The notes: generated from the sequence alone by a model not told the origin. 64,000 bases of DNA from an uncultured Bacteroidales bacterium (GCA_944322565.1 CALUPG010000004.1:118994-182993); one strand, 5' to 3'. Shown: positions 47,801-55,841, numbered from the stretch's first letter. Program-made: numbers and translations.

Positions 47801-48451
47801 GAAGAAGGTGTTGAAAGAGGCACATTCACCGAAACGGTCACTGCAAATGCCGGCGATGAGATTATCCTTTGGGCGGATGCATCGCTCAGGGTATTCGAAA
47901 TCACCTGGACTCCTGACGGATATGACCCGGATGCGACAATCCCGTCAGACCCTGATGCCATTGAGGCAGCTACTGATATAATAGCAGCATCCTTTACTCC
48001 GGATGTCTCCATGACAATAGCCGCTGCCGGCCAGAGCAATACCATCAACAAGGTCACATATACGGCCAAGAGCGACAAGGATATACTCTGGGACGGCGAG
48101 AGAATCAAGCTTCAGGGTGCCTCTGAAGTCGACGACGCGGGAATGCCGACCGGCAATGTCATCTCCTTCAAGATTACCCGTCCGGGCACAATAAAGCATT
48201 ACATCCGTTCCGGCTCAAGCAGCGATCTTGAGAGACAGGTAAAGATAGACCTTGTGAAAAACGGTTCAGAGATACTGAACATCTATGATGAATTCGCTCC
48301 GGCTCCCGGATACAAGGACGGATCGGAAATCTCCACCGCAATCACCAGGGAGCATCTTGCAGGGACTTCTCAGACTGTAGTCGTGAACATATATGCGCCG
48401 ACCAACAGCGTGAATGTCTACTGGCTGGAATATATACCTGATACACTATGA
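44849..48451 (+). CDS. Large surface lipoprotein with FN3 and DUF4957/DUF5123-type domains
   Basis: 1200 residues; the signal ends LAAGC (lipobox). About 45-250 are two fibronectin-type III-like domains (VTFSWTNSNTATQYLIEI; VSVEWTLAQDDEDG). About 270-590 is a beta-helix-like region with EIYGEQTV, RAEALSFSGNAYELG and SVEIINCEMSGYSNGMFYDN, the pattern of DUF4957/DUF5123 proteins found beside SusCD in pectin loci. A further FN3 (about 770-860, VTLSWDAVDNAASYMIKW) and a beta-sandwich region (about 890-1035) follow. It is likely a surface glycan-binding protein of the SusE/F position. No catalytic motif is seen, though a pectin-lyase-like fold is possible. Confidence 0.85.
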   Translation: MKKIFSILSLGLSALAVSVLAAGCVEEVPEVIEDLNLSNVLMPNSPTATVSTADGHTVTFSWTNSNTATQYLIEIYQFETESAPASADAVTEEMLSSMTPQEEVVMPAESGSRTSTDVVLDREYSYYARVCGQNRAEGSSQGDSKWAVFPYPIDTYTIMDPLASFTLADRTSSSVSVEWTLAQDDEDGINQIRVSPNPDDETSAFKAYPVTGGTTSLVIDGLKASTRYTVAAHFNSATRGTIFAWTRPSAEGAVQVSDTAAFKQALVEAADWATPPLKIQVAYNDGIPYEMGPMHILGPVEIYGEQTVDGASPVIIGYFNMRSPGISYTYTDYTNPDAPVENTVDNILGATSLRAEALSFSGNAYELGRNVTFAENFPAESSVSVEIINCEMSGYSNGMFYDNSKTVNFGKISYESVYVSDISGDGGDNFDIRAENTIGSITMRNSTFTDGMRTFIRIDKATVNSLVFENNTVNNLVGIDNGNNKGLFNIRGTVATFEISDNLFLNLNGCPSRTVMFPTQATAYPTLVSGNYYYNLADTFFYDPEAQSCPSSDEFPQSAAIAGGGAVLTQDPCYNSERGIFNVTSAAVLAAEAGDPRWLTDYVEQPDPDLVPVEYGYTWDLTDTDTYYDVIDESCVRGNTRFIISSNPINVTGDGFEFTAEPASFEYSGVPTDCAMAFLVDGPGSVVLSSVEDGSSNDHITVAYGPADGSSVEEVAGAVYAGAVRTKVVFPDFAEGEQHLVYIYACGPVILSELSWTADTETGGTSPLDTPSNVALSVPEASDGIVTLSWDAVDNAASYMIKWTGPVPSLEDSLSVTENSHEFSVADLATGIYNFSVRADISETDLSHESSELSEAVKFIRRETLSNVSATSPTTWGLEDFTFMQELIGSDQNTDPETIWGDSFIYNNLEYYAGNTIRFANSDGLVCFQYPGGSNNPPNRRYLRFLAGGSGSVTVTFDATASGRNLYVQTAGVSGPAHEAPNTGEEGVERGTFTETVTANAGDEIILWADASLRVFEITWTPDGYDPDATIPSDPDAIEAATDIIAASFTPDVSMTIAAAGQSNTINKVTYTAKSDKDILWDGERIKLQGASEVDDAGMPTGNVISFKITRPGTIKHYIRSGSSSDLERQVKIDLVKNGSEILNIYDEFAPAPGYKDGSEISTAITREHLAGTSQTVVVNIYAPTNSVNVYWLEYIPDTL

Positions 48452-48480
48452 AGAGCTCACAGGCATTGATTGCCAAATGA

Positions 48481-48512
48481 AAGAGGGCGGGTCTGACCCG
48501 CCCTCTTTTTAT
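48481..48512 (+). terminator. Terminator closing the pectin locus
   Basis: AAGAGGGCGGGT pairs with ACCCGCCCTCTT across a CTG loop and runs into TTTTT. It starts 30 bases after the lipoprotein stop and is the strongest terminator in the window. Confidence 0.95.
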
Positions 48513-48619
48513 TCGTACTCCTGATTCCTGATGGAGTCCGGTTTCAAATATTCAATTCTCAAAGAGGAAAAATTCCTTTCTGGTCATCCTCTTTGCGTCA
48601 TCTGCAGGCAGATTCCCTG

Positions 48620-50917
48620 TTATGCCCTGCTGACCTTGATGACATTGCGGGTCATGCGTACCTTGGAGATGACCTTGTCCAGCTCAAGGTTGCTTGTGAC
48701 GGAGAGCTTGACTGAAATCTCGTATGTGCCGTGACGGTTGTCTTCGTTGACATTGAAAGCCCTGATGGAAGCCTTGAAAATGTTGATGTTGTCAATTATT
48801 TCGTTGATGACCGACGGCTCGCGCGCAGCGGTCACCTTCAGTGTCGCCTGAAAACTTGATGTGCTCGGAGTATCGCTCCAGCGCACTTTCTGGATTCTGT
48901 ACGGGTACATTTCAATGAGCCTTGCGGCGTTCGGGCAGGAGATGCGGTGTATCTTGATGCCGTCCTTGATTGAAACGAATCCGAACACATCATCTCCGTA
49001 GACCGGGTTGCAGCACTTGGCCATCTTGTAGTCAAGATTCTTCAGATTCCTGGCGTCGATTACGAGTATGTCATCGGAAGAAACTTTCTGAGCATCTTTT
49101 CTTTTTGCTCCCTGGGCATTATCCTGCGGGCTGCCGCCTTCCTGCTGCCTGTCTCCCTGGAGCGAAGCAGTCTGGGCCTGTCCGGCAGAGCTCTGTCCCG
49201 AGAGGCCGGCACCGGTGGCTTCAGATATTATGTCCTTCATGTCGGCTATGTCGACGGTCCCTTCTCCGACAGCTGCATAGAAGGCATTTACAGTCTTGAA
49301 CTGCAGTTTTTTCATTATGGCGGCAAGAATGTCGTCTGTCAGCTCCATTTTCCAGTTCTTGAGCCTTCTGCCGAGGAGTTCCTTGCCTTCCGCAGCTTTC
49401 TGGAACTCCGTCTCGCTGAGCTTCTGGCGTATTTTTGTACGCGCTTTTGAAGTCACGACAAAATTGAGCCAGTCCTGTGAGGGCTTCTGGTTCTTGCCGC
49501 TCATTATTTCCACTATGTCGCCTGTCGTGAGCTTTTCCTTGATGGGTACTGCCTTTCCGTTGACTTTACCTCCGGTGCATTTGATCCCGAGGTTGGAATG
49601 GATGTCAAACGCGAAGTCAAGGACTGTGGACCCGGCCGGAAGTTTCCTCAGTTCTCCGGTGGGGGTGAACACGAAGATTTCTCCGGACGGAGGCTCCGGA
49701 AGCTCATCATGGTAGTAGGGATTGTCCTTGCCGCTGCCGGGATGTTCAAGAATGTTGCGGACTGACACAAGCCATTTGTCCAGAGTGGCCTCATGCTTGA
49801 TGCCCTTGTATGACCAGTGGGACGCAAGTCCGTTCTCTGCCATGTCGTCCATTCTCTTTGTCCGGATCTGGACCTCAAGGAAGACATTGTCACTGTTTTT
49901 GACCGTGATGTGCAGGGATTCGTAGCCGTTGGGCTTCGGATTTGAAATCCAGTCCCGGAGCCTGTTGGTATCTGATTCGTATTCTTCAGTCACATAAGAG
50001 AATACTTTCCAGCACAAGGCATGCTCTGTCTCCCTGTCAGTGTCGCAGTCAATGATGAATCTTATTGCAAATACATCATACACTCCCTCGAACGGAACTT
50101 TCTGCTTCTGCATTTTCTTCCATATTGAGAAAGCGGTCTTCGTCCTGATTTTCAGCTTGTATGCGATGCCGGCATCGGAAAGTTTCTTCTCAAGCGGCCT
50201 GATGAACTCTGTCATCAGTTTATGCCTGTCTTTCTCGGTGGCTTTCAGCTTGTTGGTGATGGCTCTGTACTGCTCCGGCTCGGCATAGCGGAAATAGATG
50301 TCTTCCATCTCGCTCTTCATGTTGTAAAGGCCGAGCTGGTGGGCGAGGGGAATGTACAGCATAAGTGTCTCGAGAATCTTCCTTTCCCTGGAAAGTTTCG
50401 GAAAGATGTCAAGCGTGCGCATCACCTCCAGCCTGTCGGCAAGCTTCAGGACGGTGACCCTCGGGTCTCTGGAGTACGAGACAATCAGCTTCTTGTAGTT
50501 GTCTGCCTCAAGCTTCGTGTCCTTGGGCTTGATGGTGGAAATCTTGTTGAGCCCGTCAACAATCGTCAGGACATCGTTGCCGAATATTGATATGATTTCT
50601 TTTTGTGAGGGAACTACATCCCTGAGTCCTGCCTTTTTCATCATAACGGCAAGAAACTCTGCGGGATTATGCATTTCCTGGAATCTCATCGCCTCATGGA
50701 TGAACACTGCTGCGATGCATTCGGCAGGCAGTCCTATCTCGCATGCCGCAATCTTTGCCACATTGGCCGGATGCTCTATGAATGGCTTCCCGTTGCCTCT
50801 TGTCTGTCCTTCAAGGGAGTGAAATGCAATAATATATGCATTTCTGACAAGCTCTTTGCCGCTGTCACTGAAATTCGGGAACAATGTGTCTGTAGTCTCC
50901 ATGTCTCTATCACTCAA
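48620..50917 (-). CDS. RelA/SpoT-family (p)ppGpp synthetase with degenerate hydrolase site
   Basis: 765 residues with the long Rel layout: HD domain (about 20-200), synthetase (about 245-370), TGS (about 410-470, IFVFTPTGELRKLPAGSTVLDFA), a Cys-containing zinc-finger-like region (CCNPVYGDDVFGF) and a C-terminal ACT domain. In the HD domain His49 is kept, but the HDxxED motif reads HEAMRF (74-79), and RLHNMRT reads RLEVMRT, so hydrolysis is probably lost. The synthetase residues look intact: RTKTAFSIWKKM, YDVFAIRFII, NGYESLHITV and FLEVQIRT. It therefore probably makes but cannot degrade (p)ppGpp. Divergent from nothing; uvrB lies upstream on the same strand. Confidence 0.92.
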   Translation of the reverse strand: MSDRDMETTDTLFPNFSDSGKELVRNAYIIAFHSLEGQTRGNGKPFIEHPANVAKIAACEIGLPAECIAAVFIHEAMRFQEMHNPAEFLAVMMKKAGLRDVVPSQKEIISIFGNDVLTIVDGLNKISTIKPKDTKLEADNYKKLIVSYSRDPRVTVLKLADRLEVMRTLDIFPKLSRERKILETLMLYIPLAHQLGLYNMKSEMEDIYFRYAEPEQYRAITNKLKATEKDRHKLMTEFIRPLEKKLSDAGIAYKLKIRTKTAFSIWKKMQKQKVPFEGVYDVFAIRFIIDCDTDRETEHALCWKVFSYVTEEYESDTNRLRDWISNPKPNGYESLHITVKNSDNVFLEVQIRTKRMDDMAENGLASHWSYKGIKHEATLDKWLVSVRNILEHPGSGKDNPYYHDELPEPPSGEIFVFTPTGELRKLPAGSTVLDFAFDIHSNLGIKCTGGKVNGKAVPIKEKLTTGDIVEIMSGKNQKPSQDWLNFVVTSKARTKIRQKLSETEFQKAAEGKELLGRRLKNWKMELTDDILAAIMKKLQFKTVNAFYAAVGEGTVDIADMKDIISEATGAGLSGQSSAGQAQTASLQGDRQQEGGSPQDNAQGAKRKDAQKVSSDDILVIDARNLKNLDYKMAKCCNPVYGDDVFGFVSIKDGIKIHRISCPNAARLIEMYPYRIQKVRWSDTPSTSSFQATLKVTAAREPSVINEIIDNINIFKASIRAFNVNEDNRHGTYEISVKLSVTSNLELDKVISKVRMTRNVIKVSRA

Positions 50918-50995
50918 GTCCGATTATATACCGCCTGATTCGCAGCGATTGTATCTGTGAATTCATGACAGTTTTTCAAAGTTAATGAAAAACAA

Positions 50996-53128
50996 TTATT
51001 CTTTCCAGACTTTAAGATATTCTTTAAGTGCCCACATCTCGTCCCTGTACTTGGCGGCTGAGAGGAAATCCAGGGCAGCAGCGGCTTTCTGCATGTTCTT
51101 TTTGGCCTGCCCGGCAGCCTTTTCCACCTGTTCCCTCGACATGGCGCGTATGACGGGGTCCTGAAGCACGGCGGCGAGATCCGCCTCTATGTATCCGTTC
51201 TTGTATGCAGAGTTGGTGTCGCGCACGGAATCATGCCCAAGTCCCACTGATACGGTGCCTCTGCCGAGGTCGCTCGGGTCGGGGATGTAATGAGGGTCAT
51301 CGTATGAATTCGCGGCAGAGATTTTTCCTGAAACAGTGTTGGAGAGGCGTGGATTCTTTTTTATTCCGATCTGAGTCGGCGTAATGTTGTGTTTCCTGTT
51401 GTATTCCATCTGCTTTGCCCTGCGGCGGTCTGTCTCGTAGATGGTTTCCTGCATCGACTGCGTGATGGTGTCGGCATACATTATGACAAGTCCGTTGACA
51501 TTCCTCGCCGCGCGGCCGGCCGTCTGAGTGAGCGATCTCCCTGATCTGAGGAATCCCTCCTTGTCGGCGTCAAGAATTGCTACAAGCGACACTGTCGGGA
51601 TGTCAAGCCCCTCCCTGAGCAGATTGACTCCGACTAGCACATCGAAGAGCCCGTTCTTGAAGTCTTCGATGATTTCGACCCTTTCAAGTGTATCTACATC
51701 CGAATGGATGTAACGGCAGCGCACACCCATCCTTGTGAAATATTTTTCCAGCTCTTCCGCCATCCTTTTTGTGAGAGTCGTAACAAGGACCCTCTCGTCC
51801 TTTTCGGCGCGGCACCGGATTTCCTCCAGCAGGTCATCCACCTGGTTCTTTGTCGGCCGCACTTCTATCGGCGGGTCAAGGAGTCCGGTCGGCCTGACTA
51901 CCTGCTCCACGACAAGTCCTTCGGACTTCTCAAGCTCGTAGTCTCCCGGAGTGGCGCTGACATATACTTTCTGTCCGGTGACGGCTTCAAATTCATCGAA
52001 TTTGAGCGGCCGGTTGTCCGCAGCGGCAGGGAGCCGGAACCCATATTCGATGAGCACGGATTTCCGAGAATGGTCTCCTCCGTACATCGCCCTTATCTGG
52101 GGCAGGGTCACATGGCTTTCGTCGATGAATGTTATGAAATCCTTCGGAAAATAGTCTATGAGGCAGAACGGGCGCATCCCTTCGCTTCTTCCGTCAAAAT
52201 ATCTGGAATAATTCTCAATGCCCGGGCAATATCCCATCTCCTTTATCATTTCCAGGTCGTATTCCACCCTCTGCTTCAGTCGCTTTGCCTCCAGCGGCTT
52301 TCCGATTTCCAGGAAATATCCGCATTGCCTTGTGAGGTCGTCCTGGATCTGGCTGACTGCCTTGGCCGAGCGCTCGCGGGTTGTCACAAAATTGTTTGCC
52401 GGGTATATGGATACCTCCTCAAGACTGTCGATGAATGCTCCTGTCACCGGGTCTATGATGGATATGCTGTCTACCTCGTCTCCGAAGAATTCAATCCTGA
52501 CCGCATTTTCCCCATATCCGATGCAGATGTCCACGGTGTCCCCGCGGACTCTGAATGTTCCTCTCTTGAAATCTGTTTCCGTGCGGGAATAAAGCGCATC
52601 CACAAGCTGGTAGAGCAGTCTCGTCATGCTCCTCTCCTCTCCTTTGCGTATAGTTACGGTCTGTGCGTGGAAATCCTCGGGATTGCCTATGCCGTACAGG
52701 CATGATACGCTGGAAATCACTATGACATCCCTCCGCCCTGACAGAAGTGAAGAGGCCGCGCTGAGCCGGAGCTTCTCGATTTCGTCGTTGATGCTGAGGT
52801 CTTTTTCAATATATGTGTCAGTCGTGGGAATATAGGCCTCAGGCTGGTAGTAGTCGTAGTATGAAACAAAGTATTCCACCGCATTGTTCGGGAAGAATGA
52901 CTTGAATTCGCCGTACAGCTGCGCGGCAAGAGTCTTGTTGTGGCTCAGTATCAGCGCAGGCCGCTGCAGTTTCTCAATGACATTGGCCATGGTGAATGTC
53001 TTTCCCGAGCCTGTGACTCCGAGCAAAGTAACAGCATCCGTCCCGCTGCTGAGTGCGGAGCAGAGTCCCTTTATTGCCTCAGGCTGGTCGCCGGAGGGCC
53101 TGTAGTCCGATACAATCTTGAATTTCAT
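50996..53128 (-). CDS. uvrB: Excinuclease ABC subunit B
   Basis: 710 residues. Walker A is [18 protein letters not shown]. The beta-hairpin that probes DNA is [20 protein letters not shown]. Helicase motifs include [39 protein letters not shown] and QTAGRAARN. The last 40 residues are the UVR motif that contacts UvrC ([20 protein letters not shown]). UvrB verifies lesions for nucleotide excision repair. No uvrA or uvrC is adjacent. The 5' region contains a promoter-terminator unit and competing inverted repeats, so expression may be controlled by attenuation. Confidence 0.97.
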   Translation of the reverse strand: MKFKIVSDYRPSGDQPEAIKGLCSALSSGTDAVTLLGVTGSGKTFTMANVIEKLQRPALILSHNKTLAAQLYGEFKSFFPNNAVEYFVSYYDYYQPEAYIPTTDTYIEKDLSINDEIEKLRLSAASSLLSGRRDVIVISSVSCLYGIGNPEDFHAQTVTIRKGEERSMTRLLYQLVDALYSRTETDFKRGTFRVRGDTVDICIGYGENAVRIEFFGDEVDSISIIDPVTGAFIDSLEEVSIYPANNFVTTRERSAKAVSQIQDDLTRQCGYFLEIGKPLEAKRLKQRVEYDLEMIKEMGYCPGIENYSRYFDGRSEGMRPFCLIDYFPKDFITFIDESHVTLPQIRAMYGGDHSRKSVLIEYGFRLPAAADNRPLKFDEFEAVTGQKVYVSATPGDYELEKSEGLVVEQVVRPTGLLDPPIEVRPTKNQVDDLLEEIRCRAEKDERVLVTTLTKRMAEELEKYFTRMGVRCRYIHSDVDTLERVEIIEDFKNGLFDVLVGVNLLREGLDIPTVSLVAILDADKEGFLRSGRSLTQTAGRAARNVNGLVIMYADTITQSMQETIYETDRRRAKQMEYNRKHNITPTQIGIKKNPRLSNTVSGKISAANSYDDPHYIPDPSDLGRGTVSVGLGHDSVRDTNSAYKNGYIEADLAAVLQDPVIRAMSREQVEKAAGQAKKNMQKAAAALDFLSAAKYRDEMWALKEYLKVWKE

Positions 53129-53152
53129 CGGTGCAATATACGCAAAATTCTT

Positions 53153-53215
53153 CAGAATGCGATTGCCCGGTCAATTCATGTTCACATCGCATTCCCTTGC
53201 CGTTTTCGGGCAATC
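53153..53215 (-). promoter_or_regulatory. Competing inverted repeats in the uvrB leader
   Basis: The segment 53155-53169 (GAATGCGATTGCCCG on the plus strand) can pair through its left half with ATCGCATTC (53186-53194) and through its right half with CGGGCAATC (53207-53215). The pairings share bases, so they exclude each other or form a pseudoknot. They lie 26 to 86 bases upstream of uvrB. Confidence 0.5.
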
Positions 53216-53231
53216 AGGGATGAGTATAAAT

Positions 53232-53308
53232 AAAAAAAAGAGGTTGTCGCCACTCACGTGGGGACCCCTCATACTAACCACATAATTAATAACACTAAAA
53301 CTAATAAC
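53232..53308 (-). ncRNA. Candidate small RNA or attenuated leader upstream of uvrB
   Basis: A minus-strand promoter with TACCTTTG (53315-53322) and TTTG 19 bases upstream (53342-53345) is one of the two best consensus promoters in the window. Its start would be near 53308. Transcription would run into a hairpin at 53240-53270 (GAGG/CCTC, GTC/GAC and CCAC/GTGG stems around GTGA), followed by eight T residues. The product is about 77 nt. uvrB starts 104 bases further on, on the same strand, so this is either a free small RNA or a leader whose terminator must be bypassed. I cannot name a family. Confidence 0.6.
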
Positions 53309-53314
53309 CGAATG

Positions 53315-53345
53315 CAAAGGTACTGCTTTTTTCTGTATCTCCAAA
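53315..53345 (-). promoter_or_regulatory. Strong Bacteroidota-type promoter (TTTG-N19-TACCTTTG)
   Basis: The -33 TTTG (53342-53345) and -7 TACCTTTG (53315-53322) are separated by exactly 19 bases. The same spacing, and even TTTGGAG at the -33, is found in the tRNA-Phe promoter near 63.7 kb. Confidence 0.75.
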
Positions 53346-53545
53346 TTTTTTGATAACATTTTTTACTGAAAAGCGGTGGTGTAATATGTCAATGTGTTCT
53401 ATAGTGCATATAATCAATGATTTATAAATTGTTAAATTTTTATTACAATGATTGTGAGATTCGTGGTAATTATATTCTTATTGTTTGCCTGATAGTATAA
53501 AGTAGTGTGCTGGTCTTTTCTATTCGCTGCAAATGAGGAGGTTAG

Positions 53546-53617
53546 ATGAAAGTGTCTTTCTCTGGATGTAATTTCCGATATATGGCGGCAGACATGTGGA
53601 CAATTGATTTTTTATAA
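53546..53617 (+). CDS. Possible 23-residue peptide ORF with strong ribosome site
   Basis: ATG at 53546 is preceded by GAGGAGG at a suitable distance, rare in this window. It encodes a 23-residue peptide beginning MKVSFSGCNF and ends at TAA. There is no promoter I can assign and no homology I recognise, so it may be chance. Confidence 0.2.
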   Translation: MKVSFSGCNFRYMAADMWTIDFL

Positions 53618-53756
53618 TTGTTTTTGATAGATTGTAACGATTTGTAAGTACAATTGCCGACATGGTTCAAAATAAATATCGTGACAGGCAGGAGAGCGAA
53701 TATTGTTAACTCCCGGAGTGATTGTCCGAAAAAAATCAGTGCAAGTCAAAATTTCT

Positions 53757-53814
53757 CCCGATAAAAATTTAATCGGGTTCTTAAAAATACTTATATTTGC
53801 ACCGGATATCCGGT
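53757..53814 (+). promoter_or_regulatory. Promoter with two flanking palindromes, scaffold-GGGtGRT operon
   Basis: The -7 element TATATTTG is at 53792-53799. A CCCGAT-N9-ATCGGG repeat (53757-53777) covers the expected -33 position. A perfect 14-base palindrome ACCGGATATCCGGT (53801-53814) covers the expected start site. Both are well placed for a repressor or for a 5' hairpin in the transcript. Confidence 0.6.
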
Positions 53815-53876
53815 CGGGTTCATTTTTATTTTATCTGAGCGGATATTTAATTGGAACAAAATTTATTTAACAGGTT

Positions 53877-54578
53877 ATGGTTTATTCTCACGAAGTGCAA
53901 CAGATGTGTTGCGTCAAAAAAGGACCTAACCATGGTCCGGCTCCTATTCCAGAGGAGGGAAAATGGGTAAAGGCAAAGGAAATCACTGACATCTCGGGAC
54001 TTACACATGGCATCGGCTGGTGTGCTCCTCAGCAGGGTGCCTGCAAGCTGACCCTTAATGTCAAGAACGGAGTCATCCAGGAAGCTCTTGTCGAGACTAT
54101 CGGATGCTCGGGCATGACTCATTCTGCCGCTATGGCTTCTGAAATTCTTCCGGGAAAGACAATCCTTGAGGCACTCAATACCGACCTCGTGTGCGATGCT
54201 ATCAATACTGCAATGCGCGAGCTTTTCCTCCAGATTGTCTATGGACGTACACAGTCTGCATTCTCTGAGGGCGGCCTTATGATAGGCGCAGGCCTCGAGG
54301 ACCTCGGCAAGGGTCTCCGCAGCCAGGTGGGAACTCTCTACGGTACACTCGCAAAGGGACCTCGCTATCTTGAGATGGCAGAGGGATATATCAAGACAGT
54401 TGCCCTTGACGAGAACGACGAGATCTGCGGATACGAATTCGTACACCTCGGCAAATTCATGGACCTCGTGAAGAAAGGCACGGATGCCAATGAGGCTCTC
54501 AAGCAGGTGACCGGCACATACGGCCGCTTCACCAAAGAGGCCGGTGCAGTTAAATACATTGACCCACGTAAAGAATAA
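53877..54578 (+). CDS. NifU/IscU-like iron-sulfur cluster scaffold protein
   Basis: 233 residues. The core resembles the NifU N-terminal scaffold: GWCAPQQGACKLTLNVKNG, then ETIGCSGMTHSAAMASEILP and GKTILEALNTDLVCDAI, matching the family's GC..S.AS......GKTLEEA pattern with Cys at the cluster positions. It has an extra C-terminal region of about 100 residues with a Gly-rich segment (MIGAGLEDLGKGLRSQVG). NCBI-style annotation pairs such proteins with GGGtGRT proteins, encoded 14 bases downstream here. It may build or carry a cluster for that partner. Codons are biased to C-ending forms, suggesting high expression. Confidence 0.82.
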   Translation: MVYSHEVQQMCCVKKGPNHGPAPIPEEGKWVKAKEITDISGLTHGIGWCAPQQGACKLTLNVKNGVIQEALVETIGCSGMTHSAAMASEILPGKTILEALNTDLVCDAINTAMRELFLQIVYGRTQSAFSEGGLMIGAGLEDLGKGLRSQVGTLYGTLAKGPRYLEMAEGYIKTVALDENDEICGYEFVHLGKFMDLVKKGTDANEALKQVTGTYGRFTKEAGAVKYIDPRKE

Positions 54579-54592
54579 GGAGGAAGACGATT

Positions 54593-55603
54593 ATGATAAG
54601 AGAAGTCAAATTCGAGAGCCAGGACCGTCGCATCAAACAGATTCTTGCCGCTCTCAACGAAAACGGTATCAAGGACATCGAAGAGGCAAACGCCATCTGC
54701 GACCAGTATGGTCTTGATCCTTACAAGGCTTGTGAAGACACCCAGCCTATCTGCTTCGAGAATGCAAAATGGGCTTATGTCGTAGGTTGCGCCATCGCCC
54801 TCAAGAAAGGCTGCAAGACCGCCGCTGATGCCGCTGAAGCCATCGGAATCGGTCTCCAGTCATTCTGCATCCCGGGTTCAGTAGCCGATGACCGCAAGGT
54901 CGGACTCGGCCACGGCAACCTCGCCGCCCGTCTTCTCCGTGAAGAGACCAAATGTTTCGCCTTCCTCGCCGGCCACGAGTCATTCGCAGCAGCAGAAGGC
55001 GCCATCAAGATTGCCGCAAAGGCCGACAAGGTGCGCAAGGAGCCTCTCCGCGTCATCCTCAACGGTCTCGGAAAGGACGCTGCCCAGATCATTTCCCGCA
55101 TCAACGGCTTCACATATGTGCAGACTGAGTTCGACTATTTCACCGGCGAGCTCAAGGTCGTTCGTGAAGTGGCCTACAGCAACGGTCCTCGCGCAAAGGT
55201 CAAATGCTACGGTGCCGACGATGTACGCGAAGGCGTTGCCATCATGTGGCATGAGGGCGTAGACGTTTCCATCACAGGAAACTCCACCAACCCTACCCGT
55301 TTCCAGCACCCTGTTGCCGGAACTTACAAGAAGGAGCGTGTCCTCGCAGGCAAGCCGTACTTCTCAGTTGCATCCGGCGGCGGCACAGGCCGTACCCTTC
55401 ATCCGGACAACATGGCCGCAGGTCCTGCCTCATACGGCATGACCGACACCATGGGCCGTATGCACAGCGACGCGCAGTTTGCAGGTTCATCCTCAGTTCC
55501 AGCCCACGTTGAGATGATGGGATTCCTGGGAATAGGCAACAACCCTATGGTGGGATGCACTGTTGCTTGTGCTGTGGATGTAGCCCAGGCTCTGAACAAG
55601 TAG
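54593..55603 (+). CDS. GGGtGRT protein, function unknown
   Basis: 336 residues, recognised by the signature VASGGGTGRTLHPDNMAAGP that names the family. Other conserved parts are EANAICDQYGLDPYKACEDTQ, GHESFAAAEGAIKIAAKADK and NNPMVGCTVACAVDVAQAL; Cys residues in the last motif and in NAICDQYG could be cluster ligands. The family's function is not established. It is next to the scaffold-like gene, 14 bases apart with GGAGGAAG before the start, and probably receives an iron-sulfur cluster from it. Codons are strongly optimised, more so than in most neighbours. Confidence 0.88.
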   Translation: MIREVKFESQDRRIKQILAALNENGIKDIEEANAICDQYGLDPYKACEDTQPICFENAKWAYVVGCAIALKKGCKTAADAAEAIGIGLQSFCIPGSVADDRKVGLGHGNLAARLLREETKCFAFLAGHESFAAAEGAIKIAAKADKVRKEPLRVILNGLGKDAAQIISRINGFTYVQTEFDYFTGELKVVREVAYSNGPRAKVKCYGADDVREGVAIMWHEGVDVSITGNSTNPTRFQHPVAGTYKKERVLAGKPYFSVASGGGTGRTLHPDNMAAGPASYGMTDTMGRMHSDAQFAGSSSVPAHVEMMGFLGIGNNPMVGCTVACAVDVAQALNK

Positions 55604-55740
55604 TCCAAAATCAGCAAAAAGGGTAATTTCTGCGTTACGCTTGTCCCTCAAATCCTCATTTACAGCAGTAAACTGCGGTTTTCTGGGACTTCGCAAGCCT
55701 TGAAATTCCACCTTTTATCTGATTTGCGGATAGAATATAT
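55604..55740. repeat. Possible dispersed intergenic sequence before the IS element
   Basis: This stretch follows the GGGtGRT stop and holds no gene. Its text recalls sequence I associate with repeated non-coding segments in Rikenellaceae genomes, from memory only. No second copy is seen in the window. A short minus-strand ORF across it is not convincing. Confidence 0.25.
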
Positions 55741-55744
55741 AAAG

Positions 55745-55776
55745 TCCCTGTAACTTCATGGGTTACGGGGATTTTT
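55745..55776 (+). terminator. Terminator upstream of the IS3 remnant
   Basis: TCCCTGTAAC (55745-55754) pairs with GTTACGGGGA (55762-55771), with one G-T pair, followed by TTTTT. It probably ends the scaffold-GGGtGRT transcript. Confidence 0.8.
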
Positions 55777-55841
55777 CGTGTATAGAAGTGACTTGAACTG
55801 AAAAAAGTTGACAGATTTGAGAGCATAAATCAAACGAGTCA

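Larger units (their letters stand above)
53346..53876. other. AT-rich intergenic stretch between uvrB leader and scaffold gene
   Basis: About 530 bases without a recognisable gene. It holds the promoter and two palindromes listed separately near its right end, and a 23-codon ORF at 53546-53617 preceded by GAGGAGG. Otherwise it is AT-rich sequence with several ACAATTG/CAATTGT words near 53610-53665. Confidence 0.6.

Noticed and set aside
53171..53359. 62-residue minus-strand ORF through the uvrB leader
   Set aside because: It runs through the promoter, hairpin and T tract, and has no ribosome site; a structured RNA explains the region better.
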